From contig NZ_CP044532.1 in the NCBI RefSeq assembly GCF_026427775.1, positions 930,001-994,000 on the forward strand: a stretch of DNA of 64,000 nucleotides. The letters run 5' to 3'. Position 1 is the stretch's first letter. Each line of letters starts with the position of its first letter. This stretch comes from Arthrobacter sp. CDRTa11 (GTDB lineage Bacteria > Actinomycetota > Actinomycetes > Actinomycetales > Micrococcaceae). Of the stretch, positions 1 through 10,764 are shown one piece after another. The notes below the pieces were generated by a model. The model was not told the DNA's origin and made no database searches. It saw only the letters and a program-made list of their open reading frames with translations. The translations under genes and the position numbers were made by a program.

Positions 1-1154
1 GCTACGAGCAGGAATTCCTTAAGGCCTACGACACCCTGGGTGTTTCCCGGCCCACCTACGAGCCCCGCGCCACCGGCCACATCCCCGAGATGCATGCCCT
101 CATCCAGCAGTTGATCGAAAGAGGCCACGCCTACCCGGCCCTGGACGGCTCCGGAGACGTCTACTTCGACGTCAGGTCCTGGAGCAAATACGGGTCCCTC
201 ACCCGGCAGAACATCGACGATATGCAGGGCGCGCCGGATGCTGACCCGCGGGGCAAGAAGGATCCCCGGGACTTCGCGCTGTGGAAGGGCTACAAGGAGG
301 GGGAACCGCTCACCGCCAGTTGGGCTTCACCCTGGGGCACCGGACGCCCCGGCTGGCACCTGGAGTGCTCCGCCATGGTGACCAAGTACCTCGGCACCGA
401 GTTTGATATCCATGGCGGCGGCCTTGACCTGCGTTTCCCGCACCACGAAAACGAGATGGCACAGTCCCAGGCAGCGGGCCACGGCTTCGCCAACTTCTGG
501 ATGCACAACGGCATGGTGACTTATCAGGGCGAAAAGATGTCCAAGTCCATTGGGAACACCGTCAGCCCTGCTGAAATGCTGGAGCTCGCTCCCTCACGCG
601 TTGTCCGGTACTACCTCGGCCAGGCACACTACCGGTCCGTGCTGGACTACAGGCCAACGTCGCTGCAGGAAGCGGCGGCGGCCGTTGACCGCATCGACGG
701 ATTCCTGAACAAGGCCAGGGAACGCTTCGGCTCGGGCTTCGGTTTTGTGGCCGGAGCCTTTGGTGAATCCAAAGCGACCATGGATGCCTTTACGGCCGCG
801 ATGGATGATGACCTGAATGTTCCGCGGGCACTGGGTGCGCTCCATGACACGGTCCGTGCCGGAAACACGGCACTGGCCGCCGGGGACGATGAGGCTGCAC
901 GGAACGCCAGGCACGTGGTCATCCTCATGACGCAGGTCCTGGGTCTGAATGCCGCCACCCAGCCAAGCGCAGGGGACGGAAAGGAACAGGCGGCGCTGCA
1001 GGTCCTGGTCGATGGTCAGCTCGCTGCCCGCGCCCAGGCGCGTGCCAACAAGGACTGGGCTGCTTCAGATGCCATCCGCGACGCGCTTAAGGCTGCCGGA
1101 GTCGTCGTCGAAGATGGCCCTGACGGTGCCACCTGGAGCCTGCAGCGCGACTGA
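1..1154 (+). CDS. cysS: Cysteinyl-tRNA synthetase (5' truncated by window edge)
   Basis: This enzyme charges tRNA-Cys with cysteine using ATP in the cytoplasm. The open frame is read from base 3 and already lies inside the catalytic domain, so the HIGH motif is upstream of the window. Visible hallmarks are the zinc-ligand regions WHLECSAM and [10 protein letters not shown], the KMSKS loop ([10 protein letters not shown], near base 534), and the DALR-like helical tail ending in [14 protein letters not shown]. The first ATG in the window (base 90) is internal, not the start. rlmB follows 69 bp later in the same direction, an adjacency common in actinobacteria. Confidence 0.96.
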   Translation, partial: YEQEFLKAYDTLGVSRPTYEPRATGHIPEMHALIQQLIERGHAYPALDGSGDVYFDVRSWSKYGSLTRQNIDDMQGAPDADPRGKKDPRDFALWKGYKEGEPLTASWASPWGTGRPGWHLECSAMVTKYLGTEFDIHGGGLDLRFPHHENEMAQSQAAGHGFANFWMHNGMVTYQGEKMSKSIGNTVSPAEMLELAPSRVVRYYLGQAHYRSVLDYRPTSLQEAAAAVDRIDGFLNKARERFGSGFGFVAGAFGESKATMDAFTAAMDDDLNVPRALGALHDTVRAGNTALAAGDDEAARNARHVVILMTQVLGLNAATQPSAGDGKEQAALQVLVDGQLAARAQARANKDWAASDAIRDALKAAGVVVEDGPDGATWSLQRD

Positions 1155-1223
1155 ACCGGCGATTTAACTTATTTCAGTAGACTGGTATGCAGACTCAGTC
1201 AAACAATCAAGGGTGGAACTCTC

Positions 1224-2213
1224 ATGGCCAACAACGGTCGCCGGTCGGTCAAAGCAAAGAAGGGGCCTACCATCGGAACCGGTGGCCATGGCCGCAAGTC
1301 CCTGGAGGGCAAGGGCCCCACGCCCAAGGCGGAAGACCGCCCGTACCACAAAGCGCACAAGAGCAAGCAGTTGGCTGAGAGGTCAGCTGCCAAGCGTGGA
1401 ACAGGCGCCCGAAGTGCCGGTGCTGCCCGCTCCGGACCCAAGGGGCGCGCCACGGAGGAAGTTGTCACCGGCCGTAACTCGGTGGTTGAAGCCCTGCGGG
1501 CGGGGATTCCGGCGAAGGCCCTCCACATTGCCATCCGGATCGAAATGGATGACCGCGTCAAGGAATCCCTCAAGATAGCGGCCGAGCGGGGCATTCCGCT
1601 TCTTGAAACGGGCAAGCCGGAGCTGGACCGGATGACCGACGACGCCGTCCACCAGGGCCTCGTGCTTCAGATTCCGCCGTACGAGTACCAGGATGCCTAC
1701 GATCTTGCCGTGGAAACAGTGGAACGGTGGAAGAAGGGCCACGTTGCCAACGCCCCGCTGTTCGTTGCCCTGGACGGCATCACCGATCCACGCAACCTCG
1801 GCGCCATCATCCGCTCTGTCTCAGCTTTCAGTGGCCACGGCGTAATTGTTCCGGAGCGACGCTCCGTGGGCGTCACGGCTTCTGCCTGGAAGACCAGCGC
1901 CGGCGCGGCCGTCCGTGTCCCGGTGGCCCGGGCAGCCAACCTGAACAGCGCCCTGAAGCAGTTCAAGAACATGGGCATCTTTGTCCTGGGACTGGACGGT
2001 GACGGCGACGTCTCCCTGCCGGACCTGACCCTCGCCACTGAGCCTGTCTGCATTGTGGTCGGATCCGAGGGCAAGGGCCTGAGCCGCCTGGTCCGCGAAA
2101 ACTGCGACCAGATCGTTTCGATCCCGATCGATTCCGCCATGGAATCCCTGAACGCGTCCATGGCCGTGGGGATCTCGCTCTACGAAGTTTCAAGGCAGCG
2201 CGCCACCAAGTAG
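1224..2213 (+). CDS. rlmB: 23S rRNA (guanosine-2'-O)-methyltransferase, SpoU/TrmH family
   Basis: The product is 329 aa. It has a lysine/arginine-rich, low-complexity N-terminal extension of about 85 residues, then the RlmB substrate-binding domain (starting near VVTGRNSVVEALRAG) and the SPOUT methyltransferase domain. All three SpoU motifs are visible: DPRNLGAIIRS, IVVGSEGKGLSR and IPIDSAMESLNASMAVGI, which form the knotted SAM site. Family members methylate a guanosine in the 23S peptidyl-transferase region; the exact target here is inferred. The ATG at 1224 follows a GGTGGA ribosome-binding sequence. The basic extension, typical of actinobacterial members, probably aids RNA binding. Confidence 0.93.
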   Translation: MANNGRRSVKAKKGPTIGTGGHGRKSLEGKGPTPKAEDRPYHKAHKSKQLAERSAAKRGTGARSAGAARSGPKGRATEEVVTGRNSVVEALRAGIPAKALHIAIRIEMDDRVKESLKIAAERGIPLLETGKPELDRMTDDAVHQGLVLQIPPYEYQDAYDLAVETVERWKKGHVANAPLFVALDGITDPRNLGAIIRSVSAFSGHGVIVPERRSVGVTASAWKTSAGAAVRVPVARAANLNSALKQFKNMGIFVLGLDGDGDVSLPDLTLATEPVCIVVGSEGKGLSRLVRENCDQIVSIPIDSAMESLNASMAVGISLYEVSRQRATK

Positions 2214-2232
2214 GGGAGAGCCACCATGTAGG

Positions 2233-2270
2233 GGAGCGCGCGGCCGGACTTTTGCCGGCTGCTGCGCTCC
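2233..2270. other. GC-rich stem-loop downstream of rlmB
   Basis: GGAGCGC (2233-2239) pairs with GCGCTCC (2264-2270). An inner stem, CGGCCGG against CCGGCTG, closes a loop of about 7 nt. No T-run follows, so it is terminator-like or an mRNA 3' stabiliser rather than a classical intrinsic terminator. Confidence 0.5.
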
Positions 2271-2330
2271 TACGCAAAACGCGGGCTCCGGCTCGAATGC
2301 TCCCTCACCTTTGGCGGGTAAAACTGCAGC

Positions 2331-2360
2331 AACGCTTCCTCACTTCGGTGGGGGAGCGTT
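2331..2360. terminator. Hairpin with UUCG tetraloop between convergent genes
   Basis: A 13-bp stem (AACGCTTCCTCAC at 2331-2343 against 2348-2360, with two or three G-U pairs) is capped by a cUUCGg tetraloop, which is exceptionally stable in RNA. It lies between the converging rlmB and nitrilase-family genes and could end transcription from either side. Only a weak T-rich stretch follows. Confidence 0.5.
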
Positions 2361-2384
2361 GGTTTGTCTTGAGCAGTCCCCGAC

Positions 2385-3194
2385 CTAGAACTCCCTGCGG
2401 TTGGCCAGGACTGGGAGCTTTTGGCGGGCTTCCTTGACCACCGCGGCGTCGAGGTCCGCGAAGAGCAGGTCCGGGGCGCCGTCGAGCTCGGCCAGGACCT
2501 CGCCGAACGGGGAGACGACGGCGGAGTGCCCCACCCCGGTGGGTGCGCTGCCCTTGGTCTCGATGCCCTGTACTGCGGGGTCGCCCTGTCCGGAGGCCAG
2601 GACATAGGTGGTGGAATCCAGTGCACGCGCCCGGGAGAGCAGCTGCCATTGCTCCACCTTGCCGGGACCGGACCCCCAGGAGGCGCAGAGGATGTTGACT
2701 TCGGCACCCCGCTCGGCGTTGGCGGTGAACAAAGCCGGAAAGCGGATGTCGTAACAGGTGGCCAGGCCAAAGGTGAGGCCACCGGCGTCGAAGGTTACGG
2801 GGCCTGTTCCGGGCTCCACGGTGTCCGATTCAAGAAAGCCAAACGCGTCAAAGAGGTGGACTTTGTCGTAGCTGGCGTCCACGCCCGGTCCGGTGGCCAG
2901 GAGGGTATTGCGCACCTTTCCGCGGCCGCTGCCTGAGGGCGAGCCCGGTGTGAACATCCCCGCCACAATTACCAGGCCGAGCGATTCGGCGATGCCCCGC
3001 ACCTGACTCGCCCAGGGCCCGTCCACCGGTTCGGCGATATCCAGCAAGGAGTTGCCGAAGGCCCGCATGGTGGCCTCGGGGAACACCACCATTTCCGCTC
3101 CGCCGGCCTTGGCCTTGTGGGCGTACTCCTCCACAAGAGCCAGGTTTTTGCCAAGCTCCCGGCCAGTGATGATCTGGGCAAGTGCAACCCGCAT
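2385..3194 (-). CDS. Carbon-nitrogen hydrolase (nitrilase superfamily)
   Basis: The product is 269 aa, the usual length for a single nitrilase domain. The catalytic triad is visible: Glu40 in VVFPEAT, Lys111 in SYDKVHLFDAF and Cys147 in LATCYDIRFP. The DKVHLFD context resembles Nit2/omega-amidase-like or deaminated-glutathione amidase branches, so an amidase is more likely than a true nitrilase. The substrate cannot be fixed from sequence. The ATG is preceded by GGGAGG at good spacing. The gene diverges from glgX across a 126-bp intergenic region and converges on rlmB. Confidence 0.85.
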   Translation of the reverse strand: MRVALAQIITGRELGKNLALVEEYAHKAKAGGAEMVVFPEATMRAFGNSLLDIAEPVDGPWASQVRGIAESLGLVIVAGMFTPGSPSGSGRGKVRNTLLATGPGVDASYDKVHLFDAFGFLESDTVEPGTGPVTFDAGGLTFGLATCYDIRFPALFTANAERGAEVNILCASWGSGPGKVEQWQLLSRARALDSTTYVLASGQGDPAVQGIETKGSAPTGVGHSAVVSPFGEVLAELDGAPDLLFADLDAAVVKEARQKLPVLANRREF

Positions 3195-3320
3195 AACTAC
3201 CTCCCATAAGACTCGTCCATCCAGTATGCAATGCCGCCGGGTGATGCCGTGGGCGGCAGAAGCACAGCTTCACAACCAGCAGGGAAAACCGGCGATTTGC
3301 GCGCGGCGGCTAATATTTAG

Positions 3321-5438
3321 GTGATGGTCATGCCGCTCTTTGATACTGCTTCCACCATGGACGCCTCCGCCGCGCTTCCTTTAGGTGTGACTGTTCCGCG
3401 CCCGGGTTCCTCCGGTGGGGAGCACCATTCGCAGTCCCGGGCGAACGTGGCGGTCTATGCGCCGGGTGTGGAAAACCTCGAGATCGCGTACAAGGCACCC
3501 GGTGGCGAATGGCAGCTGAAAACGCTTCCGAACGTCACCCACGGCGTGCACCACGGGATCGTTGAGGACTTTCCGTACGGATCGCGTTACGGTTTCCGGG
3601 CCACCTCCAAGGAGGCGTCGCTGCCGCTTTCCGTGCCCACCCTGGACCTGGATGACGACGGCGGCCAGCCGCTCCTGCTCGATCCCTACGGGCGCGCCGT
3701 GGACGAGCGCGAGGGATTCCTGACCAATGTCAGGATGGCCAACCACTTCGACTGGGGCAACGATCAGCGGCCCCGCGTGCACTGGCGCAACACCATCATT
3801 TACGAAGCCCATGTCCGCGGGCAGAGCATGTTGCATCCCGACGTCCCTGAAGAACTGCGGGGCACATACGCCGGCATGGCTCATCCGGCGATCATCGAAC
3901 ACCTCACCAGCCTGGGCATCACGTCCGTCCAGCTGCTCCCCGTGCACTTTCATCTGGATGAGCCTCACCTGCAGAACCTCGGTATGACCAACTACTGGGG
4001 CTACAACACCGCCGCTTTCTTTGCCCCCCATCCCGGCTATGCCACCCGCGCCGCGCAGGAAGCCGGACCACAGGCCATCCAGGACGAATTCAAGGGCATG
4101 GTCAAGCTGCTTCATGCGGCCGGACTGGAAGTGATCCTCGACGTCGTCTACAACCACACCGCGGAGGGCGGCCCCGACGGCAAGACGCTCAGCTTCCGCG
4201 GGCTCGGCGAAGACAAGTATTACCGCACTGACGGCCACGGCAGGTACATCGACACCACGGGCTGCGGCAACAGCCTGAACTTCGGGGAACCGCGCGTGGT
4301 GCAGCTTGTCCTGGATTCCCTCAGGTACTGGGTGGATGAGTTCCATATTGACGGCTTCCGTTTCGATCTCGCTGTGACCCTGTGCCGTAACGCGGTCAAC
4401 GAGTTCGATCCGCGGCACCCTTTCCTGGTGGCCATCGCCGCCGACCCCATCCTGTCCGATGTGAAGCTCATTGCTGAGCCCTGGGATGTTGGTTACGGGG
4501 GGTGGCAGACAGGACGCTTCCCCGGTGGCTGGGTGGACTGGAATGATCACTTCCGGGATGCCGTGCGCTCGTTCTGGCTCGCGGACCGCGCTGCCATTGA
4601 GGCCGGAGGCCAGGGCGGGTCCGTGTCCCGGCTGGCGGACGCGCTTTCGGGCTCGGCAGGACTCTTTGAAGGATCAGGCCGTTCCCGCCTGGCTTCGGTC
4701 AACCTGGTCACCGCGCACGACGGTTTCACCATGAGCGACCTGGTGTCCTACGACCGCAAGCACAATGAAGCAAACGGCGAGCAGAACCGGGACGGCCACG
4801 GCGACAACCGCAGCTACAACCATGGGTTCGAAGGCCGCACCGAGGACGAGGCCATCCTGGCGGAGCGCGCCCAGTCGCGCCGGAACCTGATGGTCTCCCT
4901 GATGATTTCCCTGGGCGTACCCATGATCACTGCGGGCGACGAACTTGCCCGGACCCAGCAAGGTAACAACAACGCCTACTGCCAGGACAACCCCATTACG
5001 TGGCTGGACTGGACCCGCACGCCGGAATCGCATGAAATGCTGCGCAGTACCAAAAGGTTCATCCGGCTCCGGAAGGATTTTATGGCCAACCAGCCACACG
5101 ACTTTCCGGTCCGCGACGAACAGTCCTACCTCTACTGGTTCGACGAGTCGGGCGCGCCGATGTCCATGGAGCACTGGAACGATCCGCACCGCCGGGTCAT
5201 GCAGCTCCTGCTCGGGTCCGACGACGGCACCCTTGCCGGACTGGCGGTGGTCAACGGAGGAAACACCGACGTCAAAATCACCCTGCCGCAACTCACGAAC
5301 GACGACGGATCGCCGCGGCGGATGTTTGAGCTCAGGCTGACCACCTCACCGCTGCACGAGCTCCGCCAGGGCAGTCGCGTGGCCTCCGGGGAATCAGACC
5401 TCGTCCAGGCCAACTCCATTAACATCTACCGCACTTAA
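3321..5438 (+). CDS. glgX: Glycogen debranching enzyme, GH13 isoamylase type
   Basis: The product is about 705 aa. It removes alpha-1,6 branches left after phosphorylase has trimmed glycogen chains. An N-terminal CBM48 domain (about 20-150) precedes the GH13 barrel. Catalytic regions are DVVYNHT, GFRFDLAV (nucleophile Asp, about residue 348), LIAEPWDVG (acid/base Glu) and VTAHDG. Possible starts are GTG 3321 and ATG 3324 or 3330. A TAATAT box at 3311-3316 would place the transcript start on or next to 3321-3324, so the mRNA may be leaderless. It groups with glgP, glgE, treS and mak-glgB in one glucan locus. Confidence 0.94.
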   Translation: MMVMPLFDTASTMDASAALPLGVTVPRPGSSGGEHHSQSRANVAVYAPGVENLEIAYKAPGGEWQLKTLPNVTHGVHHGIVEDFPYGSRYGFRATSKEASLPLSVPTLDLDDDGGQPLLLDPYGRAVDEREGFLTNVRMANHFDWGNDQRPRVHWRNTIIYEAHVRGQSMLHPDVPEELRGTYAGMAHPAIIEHLTSLGITSVQLLPVHFHLDEPHLQNLGMTNYWGYNTAAFFAPHPGYATRAAQEAGPQAIQDEFKGMVKLLHAAGLEVILDVVYNHTAEGGPDGKTLSFRGLGEDKYYRTDGHGRYIDTTGCGNSLNFGEPRVVQLVLDSLRYWVDEFHIDGFRFDLAVTLCRNAVNEFDPRHPFLVAIAADPILSDVKLIAEPWDVGYGGWQTGRFPGGWVDWNDHFRDAVRSFWLADRAAIEAGGQGGSVSRLADALSGSAGLFEGSGRSRLASVNLVTAHDGFTMSDLVSYDRKHNEANGEQNRDGHGDNRSYNHGFEGRTEDEAILAERAQSRRNLMVSLMISLGVPMITAGDELARTQQGNNNAYCQDNPITWLDWTRTPESHEMLRSTKRFIRLRKDFMANQPHDFPVRDEQSYLYWFDESGAPMSMEHWNDPHRRVMQLLLGSDDGTLAGLAVVNGGNTDVKITLPQLTNDDGSPRRMFELRLTTSPLHELRQGSRVASGESDLVQANSINIYRT

Positions 5439-5466
5439 GATCCAAGGCAGAAGGCACCTGACACCG

Positions 5467-5823
5467 ATGAAGATCTACTCCGCAGACACCTGGTCCATCG
5501 AAGAGCTGCAGGAGATGGTCGCAGACGCCGGGCGCCGCAGCCTGGTTGTCCCGCCGGCAGACCACAAGAAAGCAGTCCTGGAGGTGTTCGGGGAGGTCCT
5601 GGACTTCCCCGAACACTACGGCGTGGATCTGGACGCCCTCAACGATTCCCTGCACGACTTCGCAGACAGCATCACGGAAAACGGGCATCCGGCCGTGACT
5701 GTCCTCTGGCAGGTCGCCGCGCCGTTTCGCGGCGACAGGTCCTTCGGCATTATCTGCGAGATTCTCCAGGACGCTGAAAGCTACGCCGGCGATCAGCTCG
5801 CCGTAACCGCGGTCCTGCTCTAG
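5467..5823 (+). CDS. Barstar-family protein (ribonuclease-inhibitor fold)
   Basis: The product is a small acidic protein of 118 aa. The segment LDFPEHYGVDLDALNDSLHDF matches the barstar family signature (a Pro-x-Tyr-Gly-x-Asn/Asp-Leu-Asp-Ala-Leu helix). Barstar binds and inhibits the secreted RNase barnase. No barnase-like gene is visible nearby, so the role here is unknown; it may be an orphan immunity protein or a barstar-fold protein with another partner. It follows glgX by 28 bp in the same direction and may be cotranscribed with it. A strong hairpin lies just downstream. Confidence 0.75.
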   Translation: MKIYSADTWSIEELQEMVADAGRRSLVVPPADHKKAVLEVFGEVLDFPEHYGVDLDALNDSLHDFADSITENGHPAVTVLWQVAAPFRGDRSFGIICEILQDAESYAGDQLAVTAVLL

Positions 5824-5847
5824 GCCGCAAACCTGTTTAGGCAAGCA

Positions 5848-5883
5848 TGAAGCCCGGTCCTGCTTTGGCAGGACCTGGCTTCA
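5848..5883. terminator. Hairpin between convergent barstar gene and glgP
   Basis: TGAAGCCCGGTCCTGC (5848-5863) pairs with 5868-5883 around a 4-nt loop, with one mismatch. It sits between converging genes and lacks a strong T-run. It probably acts as a bidirectional terminator. Confidence 0.6.
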
Positions 5884-5911
5884 AGGCAAACAGACTTCAG
5901 ACAAGCAGAGC

Positions 5912-8530
5912 TTAGGCGTTGACGATCAGCCCGAGCTCGGCCTTCGAAGCCAGGGCCTCATGCCGGGGGAGGACCCGCACCGTGTAGCCAAAGGAACCGG
6001 AACGGTCTATCACCAGGGAACCGGTGAAAAGGTGACGTCCGTTTCCGAGGTCTTCCTGCGGCTTGAGTTCCATCACGGTGATGTCCGTCAGGGTGTCGCT
6101 TTCCTCGGCGCGGCCGTAGGCAACTTCAACCGCGACGTCGTCCGGCGTCAGGCTGTGAAGTGCCACGTAGGCGTTGACCTGCAGCGTGTCACCGATCTGC
6201 GGATCCTCGGATACACCGACGGAGTCCACATGCTCAACGTGGAGCAGCGGCCACGCGGACCGCACCTTTCCGATCCAGGCGGCCAGGGTGCGTGACTGGG
6301 CGTAGGAATCCGCCACCGCCCTGCGGCCTGCGTCCGCCGCCGGACGGTACAGGATGTTGACGTAGTCGTGCAGCATCCGCTCGGCCGAAACAGCAGGGCC
6401 CAGGTGCGAGAGGGTGTGCTTGATCATCGAAACCCAGTGCGTGGGAACCTTTTCCATCTCCGACGTGGAGGGCCCGGCAGCGCCCGCTTCTTCGGAAACT
6501 GTGCTCCCGTAGAAGCGCGGGGCCACCTCGGATTCCAGCAGCTCATAAAGGGCCGCTGCCTCAATATCGTCCCGTTCCTCGGGGGACGCGTCATTGTTGG
6601 CGGTGGGGATCGCCCAGCCGTTCTCGCCGTCGTACATCTCGTCCCACCAGCCGTCCAGGACAGAAAGGTTCAGCGAACCGTTAATGGCAGCCTTCATGCC
6701 TGACGTTCCGCAGGCTTCCAGCGGACGCAGCGGGTTGTTCAGCCAGACGTCGCAGCCGGGGAAAAGAGTCCTCGCCATGGCGATGTCGTAGTTGGGCAGG
6801 AAGGCGATCCGGTGCCGGACTTCGGGATCATCCGCGAAGAGGACCAGGTCCTGGATCATTTTCTTGCCCGCATCATCTGCAGGGTGGGACTTGCCGGCAA
6901 TCACCAGCTGGATGGGATGTTCCTTGTGCAGCAGGAGTGCCTTAAGCCGTGCGGGCTCGCGCAACATCAGGGTGAGGCGCTTGTACGTCGGAACCCGGCG
7001 GGCAAAACCGATGGTCAGGATGTCGGGGTCCAGCACGCTGTCTGTCCAGCCGAGCTCGGCGTCCGCGGCACCGCGTTTCTTCCAGGCGGCACGGAGACGG
7101 CGGCGCACGTCCTCAACGAGGGCTGTCCGCATTTCACGGCGCAAAGCCCACACATCGGCGTCGCTCACGTTATAAGCAAGGTCCCAGCGGCCCATGGCTT
7201 CGGCTTCGCTGCCGAATTGCTCCCTGGCGAGCTTGGAAATACGTCCGTCCACCCACGTGGGAACGTGCACGCCGTTGGTGACCGACGTGATGGGCACCTC
7301 GGAGTGGTCAAAGCCCGGCCAGAGGGCCGAGAACATGCCCCGAGACACTTCACCGTGCAGCTTGGCCACGCCGTTGGCGCGCTGGGCCAGCCGGAGACCC
7401 ATCACCGCCATGTTAAAGACAGACGGGTTTCCGTCCGCATAGTTCTCCCGGCCCAGCTCCAGTATCCTGTCCACGGGCACCGCGGGCGCCAGCCCGGCCT
7501 GGAAGAAGTGGTGGATCTGGGACACCTCGAACCGGTCAATGCCCGCCGGCACCGGCGTGTGCGTGGTGAAAACTGTGGAGGCCCTGCCCGCAGCAAGCGC
7601 CTCGTCGAAGCTGAGCGCCTGCTCGCCGGACATCAGCTCCTGGATGCGTTCGATCCCCAGGAAGCCGGCGTGGCCCTCGTTGGTGTGGAAGACTTCCGGC
7701 GCGGCGCGTCCTGTGAGCCGCTGGTAGAGGCGGAGCGCCTTCACCCCGCCCATTCCCAGAAGCAGCTCCTGCTGCAGCCGGTGGTCCCCGCCGCCACCGT
7801 AGAGGCGGTCGGTGATGCCGCGGGCGGCGTCGTCGTTGCCCGGAACATTGGAGTCCAAAAGCAGCAGCGGGACACGCCCGACGTCGGCACGCCAGATATG
7901 CGCCAGCAGCCGGCGCCCGTTGGGCAGCGGCAGAGAAATCTGGAGGGGTCGGCCGTTGCCGTCGCTTGACGGTTCGCGGAGCAGCGTCAGCGGCAGGCCG
8001 TCCGGGTCCAGCACGGGGTACGTCTCCTGCTGCCAGGCGTCCCGTGACAGCGACTGCTTGAAGTAACCGGCCTGGTAAAGCAGGCCAACACCAACCAGCG
8101 GCACGCCGAGGTCGGAAGCGGCTTTCAGGTGGTCACCGGCGAGGATGCCCAGGCCGCCGGAGTACTGCGGGAGTACCTCGGTGATACCGAACTCCGGCGA
8201 GAAATAGGCAATGGAAGACGGAGCGTCCTCACCCAGCGTCTGATACCAGCGGGGCTCCTCAAGGTACCTGTCAAGGTCCGCCTCGGCAGCCCGGATCCGG
8301 TCCACCACCGCCTGGTCTGCTGCGAGGCTTTGGAACTCCTCGCGGCTCACCAGCCCGAGGAAGCTCACCGGATCCTGCCCGCTTTCCTCCCAGACCCGGG
8401 CGTTCAATCCGGCGAAAAGCTCGCGGGTTGGCCGGTGCCAGGACCAGCGGAGATTGGTGGCCAACCGGGCCAGTGGCCTGATCGGTTCAGGGAGAACAGT
8501 TCGAACGGTAAATCTGCGGATTGCCTTCAC
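5912..8530 (-). CDS. glgP: Alpha-glucan phosphorylase (GT35)
   Basis: The enzyme releases glucose-1-phosphate from alpha-1,4-glucan ends using PLP. The protein matches the actinobacterial alpha-glucan phosphorylase type along its length. Seen are the N-terminal KAIRRFTVR start, [63 protein letters not shown] and the PLP-lysine region [18 protein letters not shown] at 8530 (VKAIRRF) is preferred because family members begin at this residue. An in-frame ATG at 8554 has no ribosome-binding site. It is divergent from glgE and shares a 150-bp promoter region with it, so breakdown and synthesis could be co-controlled. Confidence 0.94.
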   Translation of the reverse strand: MKAIRRFTVRTVLPEPIRPLARLATNLRWSWHRPTRELFAGLNARVWEESGQDPVSFLGLVSREEFQSLAADQAVVDRIRAAEADLDRYLEEPRWYQTLGEDAPSSIAYFSPEFGITEVLPQYSGGLGILAGDHLKAASDLGVPLVGVGLLYQAGYFKQSLSRDAWQQETYPVLDPDGLPLTLLREPSSDGNGRPLQISLPLPNGRRLLAHIWRADVGRVPLLLLDSNVPGNDDAARGITDRLYGGGGDHRLQQELLLGMGGVKALRLYQRLTGRAAPEVFHTNEGHAGFLGIERIQELMSGEQALSFDEALAAGRASTVFTTHTPVPAGIDRFEVSQIHHFFQAGLAPAVPVDRILELGRENYADGNPSVFNMAVMGLRLAQRANGVAKLHGEVSRGMFSALWPGFDHSEVPITSVTNGVHVPTWVDGRISKLAREQFGSEAEAMGRWDLAYNVSDADVWALRREMRTALVEDVRRRLRAAWKKRGAADAELGWTDSVLDPDILTIGFARRVPTYKRLTLMLREPARLKALLLHKEHPIQLVIAGKSHPADDAGKKMIQDLVLFADDPEVRHRIAFLPNYDIAMARTLFPGCDVWLNNPLRPLEACGTSGMKAAINGSLNLSVLDGWWDEMYDGENGWAIPTANNDASPEERDDIEAAALYELLESEVAPRFYGSTVSEEAGAAGPSTSEMEKVPTHWVSMIKHTLSHLGPAVSAERMLHDYVNILYRPAADAGRRAVADSYAQSRTLAAWIGKVRSAWPLLHVEHVDSVGVSEDPQIGDTLQVNAYVALHSLTPDDVAVEVAYGRAEESDTLTDITVMELKPQEDLGNGRHLFTGSLVIDRSGSFGYTVRVLPRHEALASKAELGLIVNA

Positions 8531-8682
8531 CTGCGCCACACTAACCGACAACATGGGCGGCTGGAACCGGTTTGGCTTTCTTTTAGGTAAATGACAGATA
8601 ACGCCGGGGAAAAGTCGAATCGCCGGTGGAAAAAAGAGAGCAGGCTTAGCAATCCGGTTGATTTCTCGCTAACGTCGAGGCT

Positions 8683-10764
8683 GTGACGACTAACTCTGGA
8701 ACCACTGCCGCATCAAAGCAAAAGCCGAAAGGCCGGATCACTGACGGCCTGCGGTTTGGCCGTTTTCCCATCACGGACGTGCAGCCCGTGGTGGAAGGCG
8801 GAAAGTTTCCCGCCAAGGCCTTGCCGGGTGAAGGAATCGTGGTGGGCGCCACCGCTTTCCGCGAGGGACATGACCAGCTGGGCGTGAGCGCAGTCCTTCT
8901 CGATCCCCGGGGCAAGGAGCGCCAGCGCGTCCGGCTGGCCCCGCCCAAGGGGGAACGCGGGATGGGGACTGACCGCTGGGAAGGCATCCTCACGCCGTCG
9001 GGCACGGGAACTTGGTCATTCATCATCGAGGCCTGGCACGACCGCTACGGGACCTGGCACCACAACGCCGAGGTCAAGGTGGGGGCCGGGATCGACGTCG
9101 AGCTGATGCTCGCCGAGGGTTCATCGCTCCTCGCAGAAGCCGCCGACGACGCCTCCCGGAGTGCCGCCGACAGGCGCACCCTGCGGGCGGCAGCCGCCAC
9201 GCTTGCCAACGGCTCCCTGACGGATGAGGAACGGCTCGCTGCCGGATTCGGTCCGGAAATCACGGACCTTGTTAACCGTCAGCCCATCAGGGAATTGGTC
9301 ACCGTGTCGGAGCGCTTCCCACTCTTCGTGGAGCGCGACCTCGCCGGCCGCGGTGCCTGGTACGAATTCTTCCCCCGCTCCGAGGGCGCTGTCCGGGACC
9401 CTGTCACAGGCACCTGGACCTCAGGCAACTTCCGCACCGCCGCGAAGCGCCTGGAGGCGGTGGCGGCCATGGGTTTTGACGTGCTCTACATGCCTCCCAT
9501 CCATCCCATCGGTGTTCAGCACCGCAAGGGACCCAACAACACGCTGATCGCAGGCCCCAACGATCCCGGTTCACCCTGGGCCATCGGCGCCAAGGAGGGC
9601 GGCCACGACGCCATCCACCCCGATCTGGGAAGCTTCGACGATTTTGACGCCTTTGTGGCCCACGCCAACCAACTCGGGCTCGAAGTTGCGCTGGACCTCG
9701 CGCTCCAGGCGGCCCCGGACCACCCCTGGGTGGAATCGCACCCTGAATGGTTTACCACCCGGGTGGATGGAAGCATTGCCTACGCGGAGAATCCGCCAAA
9801 GAAATACCAGGATATTTATCCGCTTAATTTCGACAACGATCCCGAAGGCCTGTCCAAGGAAATCCTGAGGGTGGTCCTGCTGTGGGTCAGCCACGGCGTG
9901 AAGATTTTCCGGGTGGATAATCCGCACACCAAGCCCGTGTGGTTCTGGGAATGGCTGATCGGGCAGGTCAACAAGAAGGCGCCCGGCGTTGTGTTCCTTG
10001 CCGAGGCCTTCACCCGCCCGGCCATGATGCACGCCCTGGGCAGGGCCGGATTCCAGCAGTCCTACACCTACTTCACGTGGCGGAACACCAAGAAGGAGCT
10101 GGAGGCGTACTTCACGGAGGTCAGCCACGAATCCCCGGCCTACTTCAGGCCCAACTTCTTTGTGAACACCCCGGACATCCTGACTGAATACCTGCAGTTC
10201 GGCGGACCGCCCGCGTTCAAGATCCGGGCAGCGCTGGCGGCAACCGCCAGCCCGCTGTGGGGCGTCTATGCAGGCTACGAGCTGTATGAGCACGTGGCCC
10301 GCCCGGGTGCCGAGGAATACATCGACAACGAAAAGTTTGAGTACAAGGCCCGCGATTGGGATGCCGCCGAAGCGTCCGGCCGCTCCCTGGCGCCCTACAT
10401 CACCAGGCTCAACGAGATCAGGCACGCGCATCCGGCGCTGCAGGATCTCCAGAACCTCACGGTGCACCAGAGCACTGATGACGCCACCATCGTCTACTCC
10501 AAGCACAAGACCCTCGCAGACGGCACCAAGGACACCATCATCGTGGTGGTCAATGTCGATCCGCACGGGACCAGGGAGAGCACCGTTTCGCTGGACCTTC
10601 CCGCGCTTGAACTTGACCCGAAGGACCTCTCGCACAATGGCGGCTTCTGGGTGGACGACCTGATCTCGGGTGAATCCTGGGAATGGGGAGAATACAACTA
10701 TGTCCGCCTGGACGCACACGTTGAACCCGCACACATCCTGAGAGTGAGGAGAATTCATCAGTGA
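8683..10764 (+). CDS. glgE: Maltose-1-phosphate maltosyltransferase (GH13_3)
   Basis: GlgE extends alpha-1,4-glucan with maltosyl units from maltose-1-phosphate. The product is 693 aa. It has an N-terminal beta-sandwich/dimerisation domain, then the barrel with [20 protein letters not shown], where Asp412 is the likely nucleophile, and [11 protein letters not shown] with the acid/base Glu. The GTG start at 8683 has only GAGG two bases upstream, and a TAACGT box lies 7 bp further upstream, which suggests a leaderless or near-leaderless message. It overlaps treS by 4 bp (GTGA) and heads the treS-mak-glgB operon, the classical GlgE pathway. Confidence 0.95.
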   Translation: MTTNSGTTAASKQKPKGRITDGLRFGRFPITDVQPVVEGGKFPAKALPGEGIVVGATAFREGHDQLGVSAVLLDPRGKERQRVRLAPPKGERGMGTDRWEGILTPSGTGTWSFIIEAWHDRYGTWHHNAEVKVGAGIDVELMLAEGSSLLAEAADDASRSAADRRTLRAAAATLANGSLTDEERLAAGFGPEITDLVNRQPIRELVTVSERFPLFVERDLAGRGAWYEFFPRSEGAVRDPVTGTWTSGNFRTAAKRLEAVAAMGFDVLYMPPIHPIGVQHRKGPNNTLIAGPNDPGSPWAIGAKEGGHDAIHPDLGSFDDFDAFVAHANQLGLEVALDLALQAAPDHPWVESHPEWFTTRVDGSIAYAENPPKKYQDIYPLNFDNDPEGLSKEILRVVLLWVSHGVKIFRVDNPHTKPVWFWEWLIGQVNKKAPGVVFLAEAFTRPAMMHALGRAGFQQSYTYFTWRNTKKELEAYFTEVSHESPAYFRPNFFVNTPDILTEYLQFGGPPAFKIRAALAATASPLWGVYAGYELYEHVARPGAEEYIDNEKFEYKARDWDAAEASGRSLAPYITRLNEIRHAHPALQDLQNLTVHQSTDDATIVYSKHKTLADGTKDTIIVVVNVDPHGTRESTVSLDLPALELDPKDLSHNGGFWVDDLISGESWEWGEYNYVRLDAHVEPAHILRVRRIHQ

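Noticed and set aside
9571..10758. Long minus-strand ORF opposite glgE, and similar ones opposite glgX, treS, gcvP and groEL
   Set aside because: High-GC codon bias leaves the antisense frames open; their translations show no family motifs.
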